From: Utricularia gibba | Lineage: Eukaryota > Streptophyta > Magnoliopsida > Lamiales > Lentibulariaceae | Direction of reading: 5' to 3' | DNA length: 64,000 bases | Assembly: GCA_002189035.1 (NCBI GenBank) | Contig: CM007989.1 | Coordinates: 6,243,501 to 6,307,500, forward strand | Part shown: piece by piece, positions 1 through 11,999 of the stretch | Numbering within the stretch: the stretch's first letter is position 1 | Layout: each line of letters starts with the position of its first letter | The notes under the pieces: model-generated | The model's database searches: none | Seen by the model: the letters and a program-made list of their open reading frames with translations, nothing else | What the model was told of the DNA's origin: nothing | Translations under genes and position numbers: made by a program

Positions 1-2474
1 ACTCTTACGGTTGACGGTAAGAAGGAAAAAAAAGTTACACGTTTTTACCTCAATGAAATGGTGAGAGGATAGAAACTGCTTCAGCTGTTTTTCCTCCCAA
101 TCAAATACTACGATGTGGCTAGGTGCAGACCAGTTTCTAGCAAACTCTGCGGCAAAACCAGGAGGGTCTTTGAGAAACCTGTCTGATTCATCCAAGAGCC
201 CTTTCTCCTCACTGTTGGATAAAACAGAGCATCAGCAACAATGTAATAACTGATGAAAATCACTTTAAAAATCTGACCCACATTGCATAACGACATGTTC
301 GGTGGACAAGTTTTACCTCGGTGTGCAGTCTAAGAAACGCATAGGAATACGGTGATGAAATGATGAGTAATAAGGTGTAGAATGGCAAGGCATCAGGAAA
401 AGGATACTTCTCACTTTGTTCTCACTAGCTGCCTTTGAAAGATAGTGCATAACATCCTCTGCCCCTCTCTATAAAAGTAGCATAAGGCGTAAAATAAAAA
501 GGAGCCAGAATGGGGGGGAACACATTAAACAATTGTAGATCTTTAACAAGCAATACCTGATGAACCATACCCATATAAAGGGCCATTGGAAGATTAGTAA
601 CAAGGAGGAGACTGACAGCAGTTTTCAAATATCGAGAACATCTTGCATGAGAAATGGGATTATCTTTACTTTTCCCCTTTGAAAGGCCAAACTGCCCCAT
701 TTTAGCCAATGAATACCCACTGAACATTAGCGCAAGAGGAAGCACAGGAAGGACAAACCTGACATCTGAAGATAATCAGAAGAAAAAATAATAAGGCATA
801 TAACACACCATTGTATCTATCAGGAAGTTACCTGAATTCTTTGTGACCCAGAAGACTATACAACCCCAATAACCACACAATAAGGCCAGCAATCTTCCAT
901 TGCCGGGATAAGATGATACCGGTTATTGAAAATGGTAAGTGCGTAAAAATCATGGATGTGAATCCCTGTGAGATATACCAATGCCATGGGTGAGTTCCAT
1001 AAAGGTCCCCGCCAGAGGAAAGAACGTTGAATCTAAAAAAGTTGAGTGGAACAATAATCCATGAACCATACAAATCTCGATCAATGAAAACCACCAAACC
1101 AAGCACGAGTCCCCTGGTGATAAATATAAAAAAAATAAATATTCATATGCTAACAAAATGCAAAATATTTCTATAAATGCTGATGATACCACCAACTCAT
1201 GTATGCCATTTGCAAGGCAATGGAAGCATGAACTTGAAACTTGTGAAAAAAATGCATGAAAATTTATAATTTTCTGTGAAAAAATGGGAAAGAAGCTTGA
1301 AAGAAGGAATCTTTCCATACTGACCCGATAGGGATCACATCAAGAAATATGAACTTTAACCTGTCGCGAGCATGGAATAGTTCTAGAAGACCAACATAAA
1401 TCCAAGTGATAGCACTTGTAGGCCGAATTGCACAAGAAAGTGCTGCAGCAAGTAAGGCACATCTTCTTGAGAACAACATATTTTTCTGTCGGTTAGGTCT
1501 CATGCAGGGCCAGTAGTAAAGACTCACGAGAGTGAGAACAGTCTCCAAGCTATTTGAAAATGTACGAGTGATACAGAAGAACATGAACCAATTAGTCAGT
1601 CCCGCAAAAAGCTACCAACAGGTTAAGTTTCACCATATACATTTGATAACATCCACAGAATTTGGGGACTATAAAAGCATCTGAATGAAGCCGAAACAAG
1701 AAAGTAGCAAAGAATATTGGAAGTCAAATAACTGTGTAAGGTAATATGGATACGGCCCATTTAGCAACATTCTCATCAAACATGATCACTGAGAGTTTAT
1801 ACAAGTAGAGATCCCCAACTGCAGCAAATAGAGACTGGAGCAATCGTGGTGCCTTTGTCTGTTACGTAAGAAACAGTAACCACATTAATCACCGAAAATT
1901 ATTTGAATATTGATCAGCTTATTACAAAGAACTAGTATTATACATAGTGGAACAATTAGATGATATTCCTCCATTTATGCAACATCAAGTACCTCAGAAA
2001 CACAAGAGAAGGCTTCAATTTGAAGCTCGCTAAGTAACTACCTTACCATGAGCCAAGGGGTGTCAAGACTGAAAAAGGCCATCACTTTATAGAGAACAGC
2101 AAAAATTAGTGGATGCAAGTAACTCCTCAAACCCCTTTTCCACTCCCATGTCAAGTGCCCATATCTGAAAACCAGAAAACACGAGTAAAACACATCGCCA
2201 GAAACGTCATCTAAGAAAAGCTGTGGTCATTTCACTAGACTTCTGCATACCCAAAGGCAATGCGATGAGCCACCTCCAGAGCTTGCCAATGCTCATCTGG
2301 GTTGAAATACGTTTGCACAAAGAAAGAGTTGATCACTCTAATGAACAAACATAGCATAGAGATTTTGAAATTTGACGATGCAGGGGTACAGAGTGCTGAG
2401 TTCCTCGAGAGCAGTTCCTCTCGCCCACCTACATCGTCCATGGTAGGTATTTTACGTCTCTCCCGAAGTCCCAT
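1..2474 (-). CDS. PIGB: GPI mannosyltransferase III, PIG-B/GPI10-like (GT22), 3' end outside window
   Basis: Likely adds the third mannose to the glycosylphosphatidylinositol anchor precursor in the ER membrane. Exons, all complement: 2251-2474, 2047-2164, 1754-1858, 1325-1611, 832-1113, 557-758, 317-468, 49-211; phases join through 511 codons, and the donor at 48 shows that at least one more exon lies off the window. Exon 1 holds the family signature FNPDEHWQALEVAH with the acidic DE pair expected in the GT22 lumenal loop. The HKEF motif is split by the exon 5/6 junction. Other conserved blocks are RTFSNSLETVL, AIRPTSA and GGDLYGTHPWHWY. Many hydrophobic helices are visible. The ATG at 2474 is the most upstream in frame; an in-frame ATG at 2441 is an alternative start. 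Family identity is recognised from remembered Arabidopsis PIGB; confidence is high. Confidence 0.9.
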
Positions 2475-3714
2475 TTTTTCCTTCTAGTATTTCCAACTAT
2501 TGTGCTGAATGCACACTACATAAACGAAACCATTTCCGGTTGCGGATAAGTAGAATTCAGGCGACAGGAATTCAAAGGATTGTAGGAGGTGAACATTAAG
2601 GCACAATGGAAAATGCAAAATTAAAAAGCACGTCAAACCAAGAGCAGCAACTGAAAATGAAACTCGCAAAAAATGTGCTACAGAAGAAAACAAGCCACCA
2701 ATTATGAAATCCGACTTGAAATGGAGCCAATAGTGACAGATCCCATGTACAGAAATCACCGCAAAAGGATGGAGATCGATTCTGGGATCAAAAATTCATA
2801 TCAGTTGTAGAACTTGGGTAGATTTTGTAAACTACCCTTCTCTAAATAAATTTATTATTCATTTACCTCTTTAATTTTTAATTAATTTATTATTTATTTT
2901 GTAACATTTTTTTATTAATACTTTATATTATTTATTCTTTTTCTTTAGATTTTAACTTTTTTTATATCTTCATTAATAATTTATTTTTAATATTTATTTA
3001 TATTAGAAATTTACCTTTATTTTAATCTCCAAACTGTAAATTTTAGAACTAAATTCAAAATTCAAAATTTAAATAAACTAAATCATAATCTTTAAATCCT
3101 AAACTCTAAAACATAAATTTGAAAATCTAAACACATAAATCTAAATTTCAATTTTGAAATTCTGAATCCTAAACTTTCAAATTTAAATTTGAATTCAAAA
3201 AACTTAACACTAAAAAATTAAATTTTTAAACCATAAATCACTAAATCATAAAATTTAATTATGATTTGGAAAAGTTAGATATTATACTACTTCCAAAGTA
3301 TAAATATTGAATTTAAATCTTCAATTAAAATCGTAAATTTTGAAAATAAAATATGTTATTAATAATGCTAATGTATCAAAAAAATACATCCAATAAATAT
3401 ATTAAAAATAAAATTCATAAAAAATAATAAAAATAAGATAAAATGCAAAAAATAACTCTATTTTTGTTAATATTACAAAATTTTATATAATTAATATAAA
3501 TAAAAAAGTTGACATATTTACCCATTTACTTCTTAAGATACTATAAAATAATTACGAAAGATAAAACATATTACTAGTTATATTTAATAATTCATGTAAA
3601 ATAATAATAAATTTTAAACCAAGATAATATGAAAATGTTTTTAAATAATTAGAGTGTTTCAGTTATTATCTCATAGAAGATTACCAAATGTAATAACTCA
3701 TCTTTTTCTTACAT
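2475..3714. other. Promoter side of PIG-B, then AT-rich spacer
   Basis: The first about 300 bases are the presumed promoter and 5' leader of the PIG-B gene. From about 2830 the sequence is extremely AT-rich. At 3030-3260 there are loose runs resembling CTAAATCCTAAA, too degenerate to call a telomeric repeat. No gene seen. Confidence 0.5.
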
Positions 3715-4696
3715 GATATTGTCCGTTTCGAACATAACTTTTACGATAATAGGAAGGGTGATCAATCCATCTACTCATATTAGGAAGGGTTCTCTAGCTA
3801 TTCATGCCATCTCGTAGAAGTGGTGATTAGATTTGGTCTCCTACGATTTCAAAATCCTTTAGAGCAAATTGGGCTTTACCTGGATAATTACATGCAATTC
3901 TCCACCCTTCATGATTTCAAGTTTCATCTGATCAAAATTTTCTTGAATATCATTTGTCCTTGAACTTCAGCTGAGGTCATCTATTACCAGGTTTGCCTTG
4001 CCAAGGTGATAGTTTACTTATAGGTCGTAATCATTTAACAATTCTAACTATCTACATTGTCTCATATTTAGCTCTTTCTATATAAACACATATTTCAAGC
4101 TTTGGTGATTGGTGTACAACCCGCATCACATTCTATACAAGTAGTATTGTCAAATCTTCAAGGTGAAGATTATTGTGGGCATTTCCAGATCATGGCCTAG
4201 ATAATTCCTTTCATGATTTTTCACTTGCCCTCGATGCGTAAGCTATCACACTACCTTCTTGCATAAGGACAGCCTCTAGGCCTTTTCCATTGACATCTGT
4301 ATACACTTCATAATCTTTAATTGCCTGAGGTAGTGCCAAATCGATGCTCGTGTCAAGTCATATTTTAATTTATCAAAGCTGATTTGACATTTGTTTGTTT
4401 ACTCAAACATCTTATTCTTCTTTATTGATTCTATCAATGATTGAGCCTTCTAAAAAAAGAATTAATAATTCTATAGTAGTACATATATTATTCTCAAAAA
4501 ACATTGTACATTGCCCATATGTCTAGGCACTGTTCAAGTTGTAATGGCATCCATCTTCTTTGAGTCTATTGTGATTCCTTGTCCATTAATGATATGTCCA
4601 AAGAAATTGATATTCTTTCAAAAGAATTTGCACTTAGCTGCCTTAACATACAACTTCTTTTTTTTCAACCTCATCAGCATAGTCCGAAGGTGCCTC
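3715..4696 (-). pseudogene. Ty3/gypsy retrotransposon reverse transcriptase-RNase H remnant
   Basis: Read on the minus strand, this stretch encodes a recognisable but broken gypsy polyprotein. Near 4690-4590 is the RT C-terminus (LYVKAAKCKFF, then INFFGHIINGQGI). It is followed by an RNase H-like block (RQLKNHERNY, HDLEMPTIIF, YTNHQSLKYVF, ELNMRQ) and the LGKANLVIDDLS motif near 3990. Several stops and frame changes interrupt it, so it is inactive. The upstream RT part is absent: coding similarity stops where the terminal repeat of a Harbinger MITE begins at 4700, so the MITE appears to have landed in the RT domain. Beyond 3850 only a trace of the following integrase spacer is visible. Confidence 0.75.
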
Positions 4697-4699
4697 TAA

Positions 4700-5240
4700 G
4701 GGCATCCTTATTCATTTTAAAAAATGCTTACATAGATGTATATCTTTAGTAATTAAGTTTTTGAACATGAATAAAGGGAGAGAGTTTCCACGAGGAAACT
4801 CCATAAAATAAATGACAGTTTATTTCCTCTATTATTTTTATATTCGTACTACGTTCTTCTAGATCATGCACACAACAAGTAAATACCTTTTAATTTCTGC
4901 ATATTTTTTTAATATTTGGATAGAGTAGTCAATTTACATGTTGTCAATATTCATCACTATTTAAAAAAAGATTTGATCGAACATATTTGAGCAAAATTTA
5001 AATGATATTTTTTTATGTTGGTTATTTCTAATTGTTTCAATTTATTTATGTATAGTTCTAAGTTTTTAGTACGTTTAATTATGAATAAAATTTCTTTTCT
5101 TTTTTAATTTTATTAATATTCATAATTAAACTTGTTTCCAAAATGAATATGAATAAACATGGAAAGTCATTTATTTCATTTCCAAAAAGTTAGTAATCTG
5201 ATGTGGATTTACGCATTTTCGGAAATAAATAAGTATGTCC
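4700..5240. mobile_element. PIF/Harbinger MITE, 541 bp, TAA target-site duplication
   Basis: Starts GGGCATCCTTATTCA and ends with its imperfect inverse (TATTTCCGA... is the inverse of the terminal block; last bases GTATGTCC). TAA lies on both sides, at 4697-4699 and 5241-5243, the three-base duplication typical of PIF/Harbinger. It has no coding capacity. Its last about 300 bases align by eye with the last about 300 bases of the neighbouring larger element (8600-8891), and its first about 200 bases resemble that element's 5' end, so it looks like an internally deleted derivative of the same family. Confidence 0.8.
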
Positions 5241-5880
5241 TAAGGGCATCTTTATTGATGTTCGGAAATGGTAATGTGGATGTGTATTTTTATTAATTAA
5301 GTTTTCAAACATTAATACATGAAGCGTTTTTTATTTTCGAAAACCGTGTATGCGAAAACCTAGTTCCCGCTAGAAAATTGAAGAAATAAAAACAAGTAAA
5401 CGTTTCTTATTTCTTCATATTTGTTCATTGTTTTCTTGTTGAGTAAAAATTTGTGTGTGGGTACGAGAAATACAGATTGATGGAGATGCAATGTGAACTA
5501 ATTCTATGAGTGTGGATTAACACAATGTTCAATCGTGGCTGTTGATGAGTTTTTTTCAACAACTATATTTTTTGTTTATTTTTCTGATTTTGTAGTGTTA
5601 TTTTCGATGAATATGAACTTGGATCGTTTGGATTTTTCCTTAGTTTTATGAAGTTCTATTCTCTATCAATTACTATGGTTTTTATCCATGAATAGTGTTT
5701 TCCATACATAGTAAACCTTGTTGTGTGTTCCAAAAGCTTAAGTCATTTGATTTTGGTCAGCCTTATGTAGCTCAAGTTTCATTATTGATTAATGGTTTGT
5801 TATTGATCTAATATTTTATCCCTAAACTATTCTTTATCTCGGTTCTAGTGTATTTTTTTGATTTCATTTTTTTTTAGGAA

Positions 5881-6740
5881 ATGACTACAAGAGGATTAAC
5901 ATCTCAAAGATGGGCCAAAGAAGACAAGCTTATTCTCGTTTCAACATGGCTAAATGTTAGTAAAGATTCAGAAAAAGAAACATCACAAATAGGAAACAAT
6001 TTCTGGAAGAAATTTTTTTATTATTATTATCATGAAGCAGTATCCTTAGTTTCTTGTAACATGGATACAATAAGAAAAAAGTACAAAAGTTTAAGTTTCG
6101 ATGTCAGTAAATTTAGAGGATGTATGGATTAGATAATGTCAAGAGGAGGCAGTGACTATACCGAATTTGATTTCAAGCAACAAACCATGAAGCTTTTTAA
6201 AGAAGAGCAGAGGGATTTTATTGATATTAAATTTTGGGAGATATTACGACATGAGCCAAGGTGGATGTCAGTACGAAAAACTGATACCATATTTTATGTG
6301 TTTTTCTTAATATTAAATATATGTTTTTTTTGTAAAGCACAAATATTGATAGGTGGCATAAATGGAAAAGAATCACAAGAGAGTGTCACATGTGCATCAA
6401 ATGAATAAGGATCAGCTTCACAACCTTTACCAATCTTAGTAGAATAAGAATGACCTTTAGGACAAAAGAATGGAAAACAATTGGCTGAGTCAAGTTCTTC
6501 TTCTTTCAAGACAAAATATCTAGATGGTATTGACAAGATGAATAAAAATCTTGAAAAAAGAAATCAGTTGATATGACAATTCAATCAAGTATATTTGGTT
6601 GATATGCTTTAAAGACTTTCAAATAAAGATATGAACAAACTTACTTTAGGACAATAGCAATCCATGATATGGCTTATCATGGCATTGCAAATGCCAAGTT
6701 AATGAATAGAGATCAAAGTACTTCTAGAGATGAAGAAGAA
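5881..6740 (+). pseudogene. Harbinger accessory Myb/SANT-like protein (ORF1), degenerate
   Basis: The first open segment, 5881-6132, begins MTTRGLTSQRWAKEDKLILV and continues with STWLNVSKDSE, NNFWKKFF and DTIRKKYKSL, which is the SANT/trihelix-like DNA-binding pattern of PIF/Harbinger ORF1 proteins. A stop at 6130-6132 breaks it. The next segment continues the same protein (GGSDYTEFDF, LFKEEQRDF, FWEILRHEPRW), followed by a possible degraded intron and a coiled-coil-like C-terminus (LDGIDKMNKNLEKRN) ending near 6740. In this superfamily ORF1 works with the transposase in DNA binding and nuclear import. Stops make this copy inactive. Confidence 0.7.
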
Positions 6741-7439
6741 AATGATTTAAATATTTTGTTGTGTTCTTTTAATATCACTATGTTTTGATCGTTCTTTCTT
6801 ATGTATCTTGGACTTGTTGTTACGATAGCGTACTCGGCTTTTAAATGTAGCTTGAATGCTCCTTGCTCAAGGAGATCATATCAACTCTTTGTCTCTATAT
6901 TATCACCGTTGTCATAATGATGGTTACTTTACTAGTCTCTCTAGAGTCTAATGTACTTCCTTAGCCTATAGCTGGAAGACCAAATCACTCGTATTCCTAC
7001 TTGAGAATAGTGGCAACAATGGCACATGATTAGTTTCTCAGCTGCTAAAACAATCCAAAGTAAACAGGCACATTATATAGTAACCAGTTGCAGCTTTCAT
7101 TTCTGGAACAACAACTTCTGCATGCTTCATGCTTCATAATACAAATAAATTTATATAGCAATGAAAACTTTATTATATTTATATAAATTGGTTTTCAAAT
7201 TTATTTTCTAATATGAATGTTGATATATATAAATAAAGTTGTTAGGAATTAGTAGATAGACCTATAAATTTGATAGGTAATATATAAATGTGATAGGAGC
7301 TTTAAAATGTGATAGATATAAAAAAGTACTAGAAAATCAATCAATATGGTAGGAATCAATAAATTTGATAATCACAAACAAATATGATAGATATATATAA
7401 TAATGTAAATATAAATTCAAATTACACCAAATTTTAATG

Positions 7440-8620
7440 ATATCCAAATTCATCTTCTCTTATTTATAGGTGGATCACAATGTCTTTACGTAACCTATAT
7501 CATGGATTTAAGTTTTTCAAATTTTTGGCCTATTATTTTTTATGATAATTGTATAGATTATGCGGCAATTATTCAAGGAGTTGATTACACTGATGATGAG
7601 AAAGAAGGATTTTCATAACAGCAACATTCACGACAATATATTGAGCGCAATCATGAACTAGGTCATGAAAGGTTAATAGCTGATTATTTTTGCGATTATC
7701 CAAATTACGCATATGAACAATTTCATAGGAGATTTTGAATGCATCATTTTTTATTTGATCAAATTGTGGATGTTGTTAAATCAGTATATCCATATTTTCA
7801 AGATAAAGTGGATGGCACTAGTCGACTAAGCTTGAGCGCTTTACAAAAGTGCATTGTTGCTATTCGAATGTTAGGTTATGGATGTACTGTTGATATTGTT
7901 GATGAATACATTTGAATTGGAGAGAAAAGCTCCATCAAATTTATTTTTAAGAACAATATTTGAGATCCCCAAAAATCGAAGATTTGGAATGTTTGCTTGT
8001 GTGGGAAGAGACTCGAGGCTTTCATGGAATGCTTGGAAATATTAATTGCATCCATTGAAAATGGAAAAATTGTCATGTTGCACTTGGAATGCCAAGTGCA
8101 AATAATGATTTAAATGTCTTATGGCATTCTCATTTATTAAACGAGCTAAATAACGATGTTGGTCCACAATTACAATATACTATTAACAAAAATTGTTATG
8201 ATATAAGATATTATTTGGCTTATGGTATTTACTTTGATTGGACAATCTTTATGAAATCTATTACTTTTCCACAAGGTCGAAAAACTCAGCTTTTTGCTAA
8301 ATTTCACGTGAGTGCTCAAAAAGGTATAAAGCGCATTTTTGGTATTTTGCATTGCAAATTTGCAATACTCACAACATCTTGAAGAGTTTGGGATCGAAAA
8401 ACACTTGGAGATATTATGCATGCATGTACATTTTGCACAATATGATTGTGGAAGATGAAGGCGATGTTATTTCTAACGAAAATATTGAAGATGAATATGA
8501 TAAATCTTCAATAGTTCAACTGCCACAAAATTACAAAGATATTGGATTGAATATGCAAAGTTATTTAGATACAGTGGTCAATTCACATGATGTCAATCTT
8601 TATCGTCATATAAAAAAAAG
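7440..8620 (+). pseudogene. Harbinger DDE transposase, degenerate
   Basis: Fragments of the plant Harbinger transposase occur in order: a helix-turn-helix-like N-terminal part (LQKCIVAIRMLGYG near 7840), a break near 7920-8090, then NNDLNVLWHSHLLNEL, YYLAYGIYFDWTIFMKSI, KGIKRIFGILHCKFAI and a C-terminal ACMYILHNMIVED block. The aspartate of the usual YLADGIYP motif is replaced (YLAYGIY), removing a catalytic residue. Frame changes occur near 8040 and 8380. The family assignment is firm; activity is ruled out by the stops and the missing residue. Confidence 0.75.
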
Positions 8621-9099
8621 ATTTGATCTAGTATATTTGAGTGAAGTTCAATTGATATGCTCTATGTTAGTTGTTTCTAGTTATTTCAATTTATGTTATG
8701 TACGATGTTTCAAGCTTTTAGAAAGTTTAGCTTTGAATAAAATTCATGTTTTTAAATTTTATTAATATTCATAATTAAACTTGTTTTGAGAAATGAATGT
8801 TAAAAAAATTGGAAAAGTTATTTATTTCATTTTTGGAAAGTTAATAATCTGACATGGACTTGGATGTTTCTGGATATGAATAAAGATACCCTAAAAGCAT
8901 TTTTAATGATTTCCGAAAATTCTGATGTGACTTTTCTTTATTGAGTTCCTTTATGAAGTTTTCTAATCTTTTTTATCAATTTTATGAAACATTCTTTATA
9001 ATTTAAAATATAAATTTCATATTATTAAAGCATTTGTAATACAAAACACAATACGAAATTAGTTGAACAACTATTAATCATAGAATATATCAATTGAAA

Positions 9100-9800
9100 T
9101 TTTCAAAATATGCTCGATAAAATCTTTTTTTAGATGACATTGGATTGCTATCATGGGAATGCTTCATTTGGGTCACATAATTTTGCATATTCACTCCAAC
9201 ATCTCTATAACTTTTCTTGGGTTAGATCATCATAGATTGTTCATACTCATCTACATCATTATCTTATATAATACAATATACAATATAATGTATGCATACA
9301 TGATGTCTTCTAAAGGTTTCTGATCTCAAGCTCTTGCAAGAGATGTTATTATCTAAAATTGACTTTGCAATATTCCAAAAGTATGTGATATGTCTTTTCT
9401 AACAATCTCCTGGAATTGAGCAAAAAAAAAAAACTTGCTTTTTGCCTTTCTGGAAGTATAATAGATTTTACTAATACACCCCAATGAGAGTAAATACGAT
9501 TAGCTAAATAATATCCTATGTTTTAAGTAGCACTATTTATAGTGAATTATACTCGAGGGGTAATATCGTTATGCAATTCATTTAGTAATAGAGAATGATA
9601 TAAAACATTGAGATCATTATTCGCACCTGACATACCAAAAAAACATGTCAAATTCATGAATCTGCAAAGGCTATCGCTTCTAACATAAGTGATGATTTGC
9701 GATGATCTCCTTGCTTAAATTGACCATATCATGGCGTTGAACAATTTTTCAATTCCTAATGCATACACTCCACACTACCGAGCATGCCTAGAAAGCCCAG
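9100..9800 (-). pseudogene. Harbinger transposase remnant (inverted copy)
   Basis: Minus-strand translation across three frames gives the transposase order: HEFDMFFWYVR near 9650 (family pattern W-FFG-PG), a decayed NDLNVL/YYLA region at 9480-9600, then FQEIVRKDISHTFGILQSQF near 9410-9360 and LARA.DQKPLEDIMYAYIILY near 9320-9270. Stops are frequent, more so than in the plus-strand copy at 7.4-8.6 kb, suggesting an older insertion. Confidence 0.6.
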
Positions 9801-10024
9801 AGATTCCCTCAAGCAAGAAGACATTCCAAGTCTTCAAAACAATCAAAACATAATTAACAGACAAATCATTCAAAGTTCGATCAATCATCTGAATAAGAGA
9901 AATTAACACATGCATTATCCTTTTTGTCTTTTAAAGCATCATGAGCTATAGTTAAGTTCTTAATCTTTCCAAGACCATGAAATTCCATTTCATATATTTC
10001 CTTTTGTTCAGGACTTATCTTATT

Positions 10025-11353
10025 TAGAGTTGTTCATGGGTCGGTTCTATGCCAACCTAGAACCGACTCAACTATAAAGACAAAGACTCGGAACCGACCC
10101 AAACCCGATTAAGAACCGATAGACCCAAAACCATGGTTCTTTATCGGTTCTGGGTCCTTACCGGTTCCGGCTTTTACTAAAAACATTGAATTTGAAAGCT
10201 TTCAAACAATATAAAAAAAATGCATTAAAAAAGCACAGAAAGCTGACAAACACTAAGAAAAATGTTCATACAAATTAAAAGAGCTACGTTTAGTTTTGAT
10301 ACAAAAGTAGGGTTATTTCGCACATTTGAACACACATATTTTGAAAAATCACATTGAAAACAAACGTTTCCTGTAATTAATTTTAATACTCACAGAATAG
10401 CTAATATGGGCGACTGGAACCAGAAATGCAAAATTAGGCACCCATACCGAATTGCGCAATTTTTGAAAGTATTCTTAATTTTCAGAAATATAAAATTTTT
10501 TGGGTGCATTAATTGGAATATAAAAATTTGAAAATGAAATGATTTTATATATCCTAAATACTACAAAATAATTTCAATAAATAAAGAATATTCATCTGTC
10601 TCGTAGACCATTTTTCCAGACACTCGCATTGCCTCGTGTGGGTGTCTGGAAAGAGTGATTTCCAGGCACCCATGTCTCTTATATGGGTGTTTGGGAAGGA
10701 GTATTTGAGACAGTTTTTCAGACACCCTCTTCCATCATGTGGGTGCCTCGGGAGGGTGTTTGAAATGAGAGTTGGACGGCACCTACAAAATAATGCATTG
10801 TGTGGGTGTCTGGAAAGAGTGATTTCCAGGCACTCACGTCTCTTATATGGATGTCTGGAAATGAGTATTTGAAACCGTTTTCCATACATCCACTTCCCTC
10901 ATGTGGGTGCTACGGGAGGATGTTTGCGAGTCTGCAATCAAATTCCAGGCAACAAAAAAAATCAAAAGACTACTCAAATCCACAAACCCAAATCTACATG
11001 GCTATCTTCGTCGCTGCAAAGCCCCACTTCTTTCCACAAATATGGGCCCCATTGTCATTTAATTATTTAAGTAATAATAATAATAAGTGTTAATAAATAA
11101 TATGATGAAAACATGCTGAGTAAATAAATAATTATTTACAACCCATGACCCAACATTCTTAATGAAAAAATACTATTGGTTCTGGGTCAGGTCTGGATAT
11201 TTTCCCGTAGACCCAAAACCGACCCAGAACCAACCGGTTCTTCATTTAATGGACCCAAAACCGACCCAGACCCAGAATTGGTCAGAACCGACCCGAAAAA
11301 CTAGGTCGGTTCCGATCGGTTCTGGGTCTAGGTGGGTCTTTTGAACATCTCTA
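10025..11353. mobile_element. Non-autonomous hAT-superfamily element, 1329 bp, perfect 8-bp TSD
   Basis: Ends TAGAGTTGTTCATGGG and (inverse of the right end) TAGAGATGTTCAAAAG form short terminal inverted repeats. The eight bases ATCTTATT occur immediately before (10017-10024) and after (11354-11361), the duplication length characteristic of hAT. Both subterminal regions carry many copies of a GACCCAGAACCG-like motif in both orientations (about 10040-10170 and 11175-11340), as hAT transposase-binding regions often do. No transposase is encoded. The interior holds a 164-bp direct repeat. It interrupts the ORF1 remnant of an inverted Harbinger copy, which reads across if the insert is ignored. 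Confidence 0.85.
10636..10930 (+). repeat. 164-bp imperfect direct repeat inside the hAT element
   Basis: The unit starting GTGTGGGTGTCTGGAAAG at 10636 recurs at 10800 with the same downstream order (GTGATTTCCAGGCAC, TCTTATATGG, GAGTATTTGA, CATGTGGGTGC, GGGAGG-TGTTTG). The second unit is incomplete or fades after about 10930. Open frames across it have low-complexity, repeated translations and are not genes. Confidence 0.8.
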
Positions 11354-11900
11354 ATCTTATTTACATCATTCTGAGACATCTTCAAACATATATCCGTAAA
11401 ATTTAATTGATTATAGATCTTTATCAACTCATTTTTTTGAAGATCACAATGTACATTGTTGACAACATCTTTGTATTTTTCAAATGATTTCTCATTCGTA
11501 GCACTAGTAGAATCCATCAATATTTTCTCTTGTGATTTACGCTTCACAGCCTTTTTTCTATGGGCCTCTCTTCTTTTTCAACACTTGGAGAAGATTGTAA
11601 GGTGCAGTAGACTAGTCATTAAATCCAATTTTCAAGCTCTCCAAGCATTTTCCAGTTGCATGTTTTGCTACCTTGCAAAAAAGATATATACTTATATGTG
11701 ATGGAATTTGATATTAACAAAACAATAAAAGTATACATATCAAAATTCATTTTGAATAGCTCTAAATTTTAGAGTTTGAAATCATATTCATTGTAACCAC
11801 TTCCTTCTTTGACATTACTCTTTCAATACAACCTCCGAATTTCTCTAATTTTCCTCCTATAGCAAAATTTTTCACACACTTTGTTGTTCTCAATGTGCTT
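11354..11900 (-). pseudogene. Harbinger ORF1 remnant (inverted copy), N-terminal side of the hAT insertion
   Basis: Minus-strand reading gives KFGGCIERVMSKKE and NEYDFKL near 11870-11770, matching the order seen in the plus-strand copy (KFRGCMD, TEFDFKQ). It then gives SFEKYKDVVNNVHCDLQKNE and LKMSQNDVNKI up to 11354. Reading resumes at 10016 with SPEQKEIYEMEFHGLGKIKN. Stops and frame changes are present. Confidence 0.6.
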
Positions 11901-11999
11901 TCTACGGTCTGTGGTCTATTCTCTATGGGCAACCTTTATTCATTACTTTGGGCTACCTCAATCACCAAAATATAAATCGCACATTTTAGTCTAAAATCC

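Larger units (their letters stand above)
5244..8891 (+). mobile_element. PIF/Harbinger DNA transposon, 3.65 kb, both terminal repeats present
   Basis: The left end GGGCATCTTTATTGATG and the right end (inverse: GGGTATCTTTATTCATA) form terminal inverted repeats. TAA flanks both ends (5241-5243, 8892-8894). The two genes expected for this superfamily are present in the plus orientation: a Myb/SANT-like accessory protein and a DDE transposase, both degenerate. The left TAA is shared with the adjacent MITE and the right TAA abuts a third, inverted family member. The element is structurally complete at its ends but coding-dead. Confidence 0.85.

Noticed and set aside
3000-3260. CTAAATCCTAAA-like words suggestive of interstitial telomere repeat
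   Set aside because: Too degenerate; no run of the CCCTAAA unit is present, and the region is simply A/T-rich with few G.
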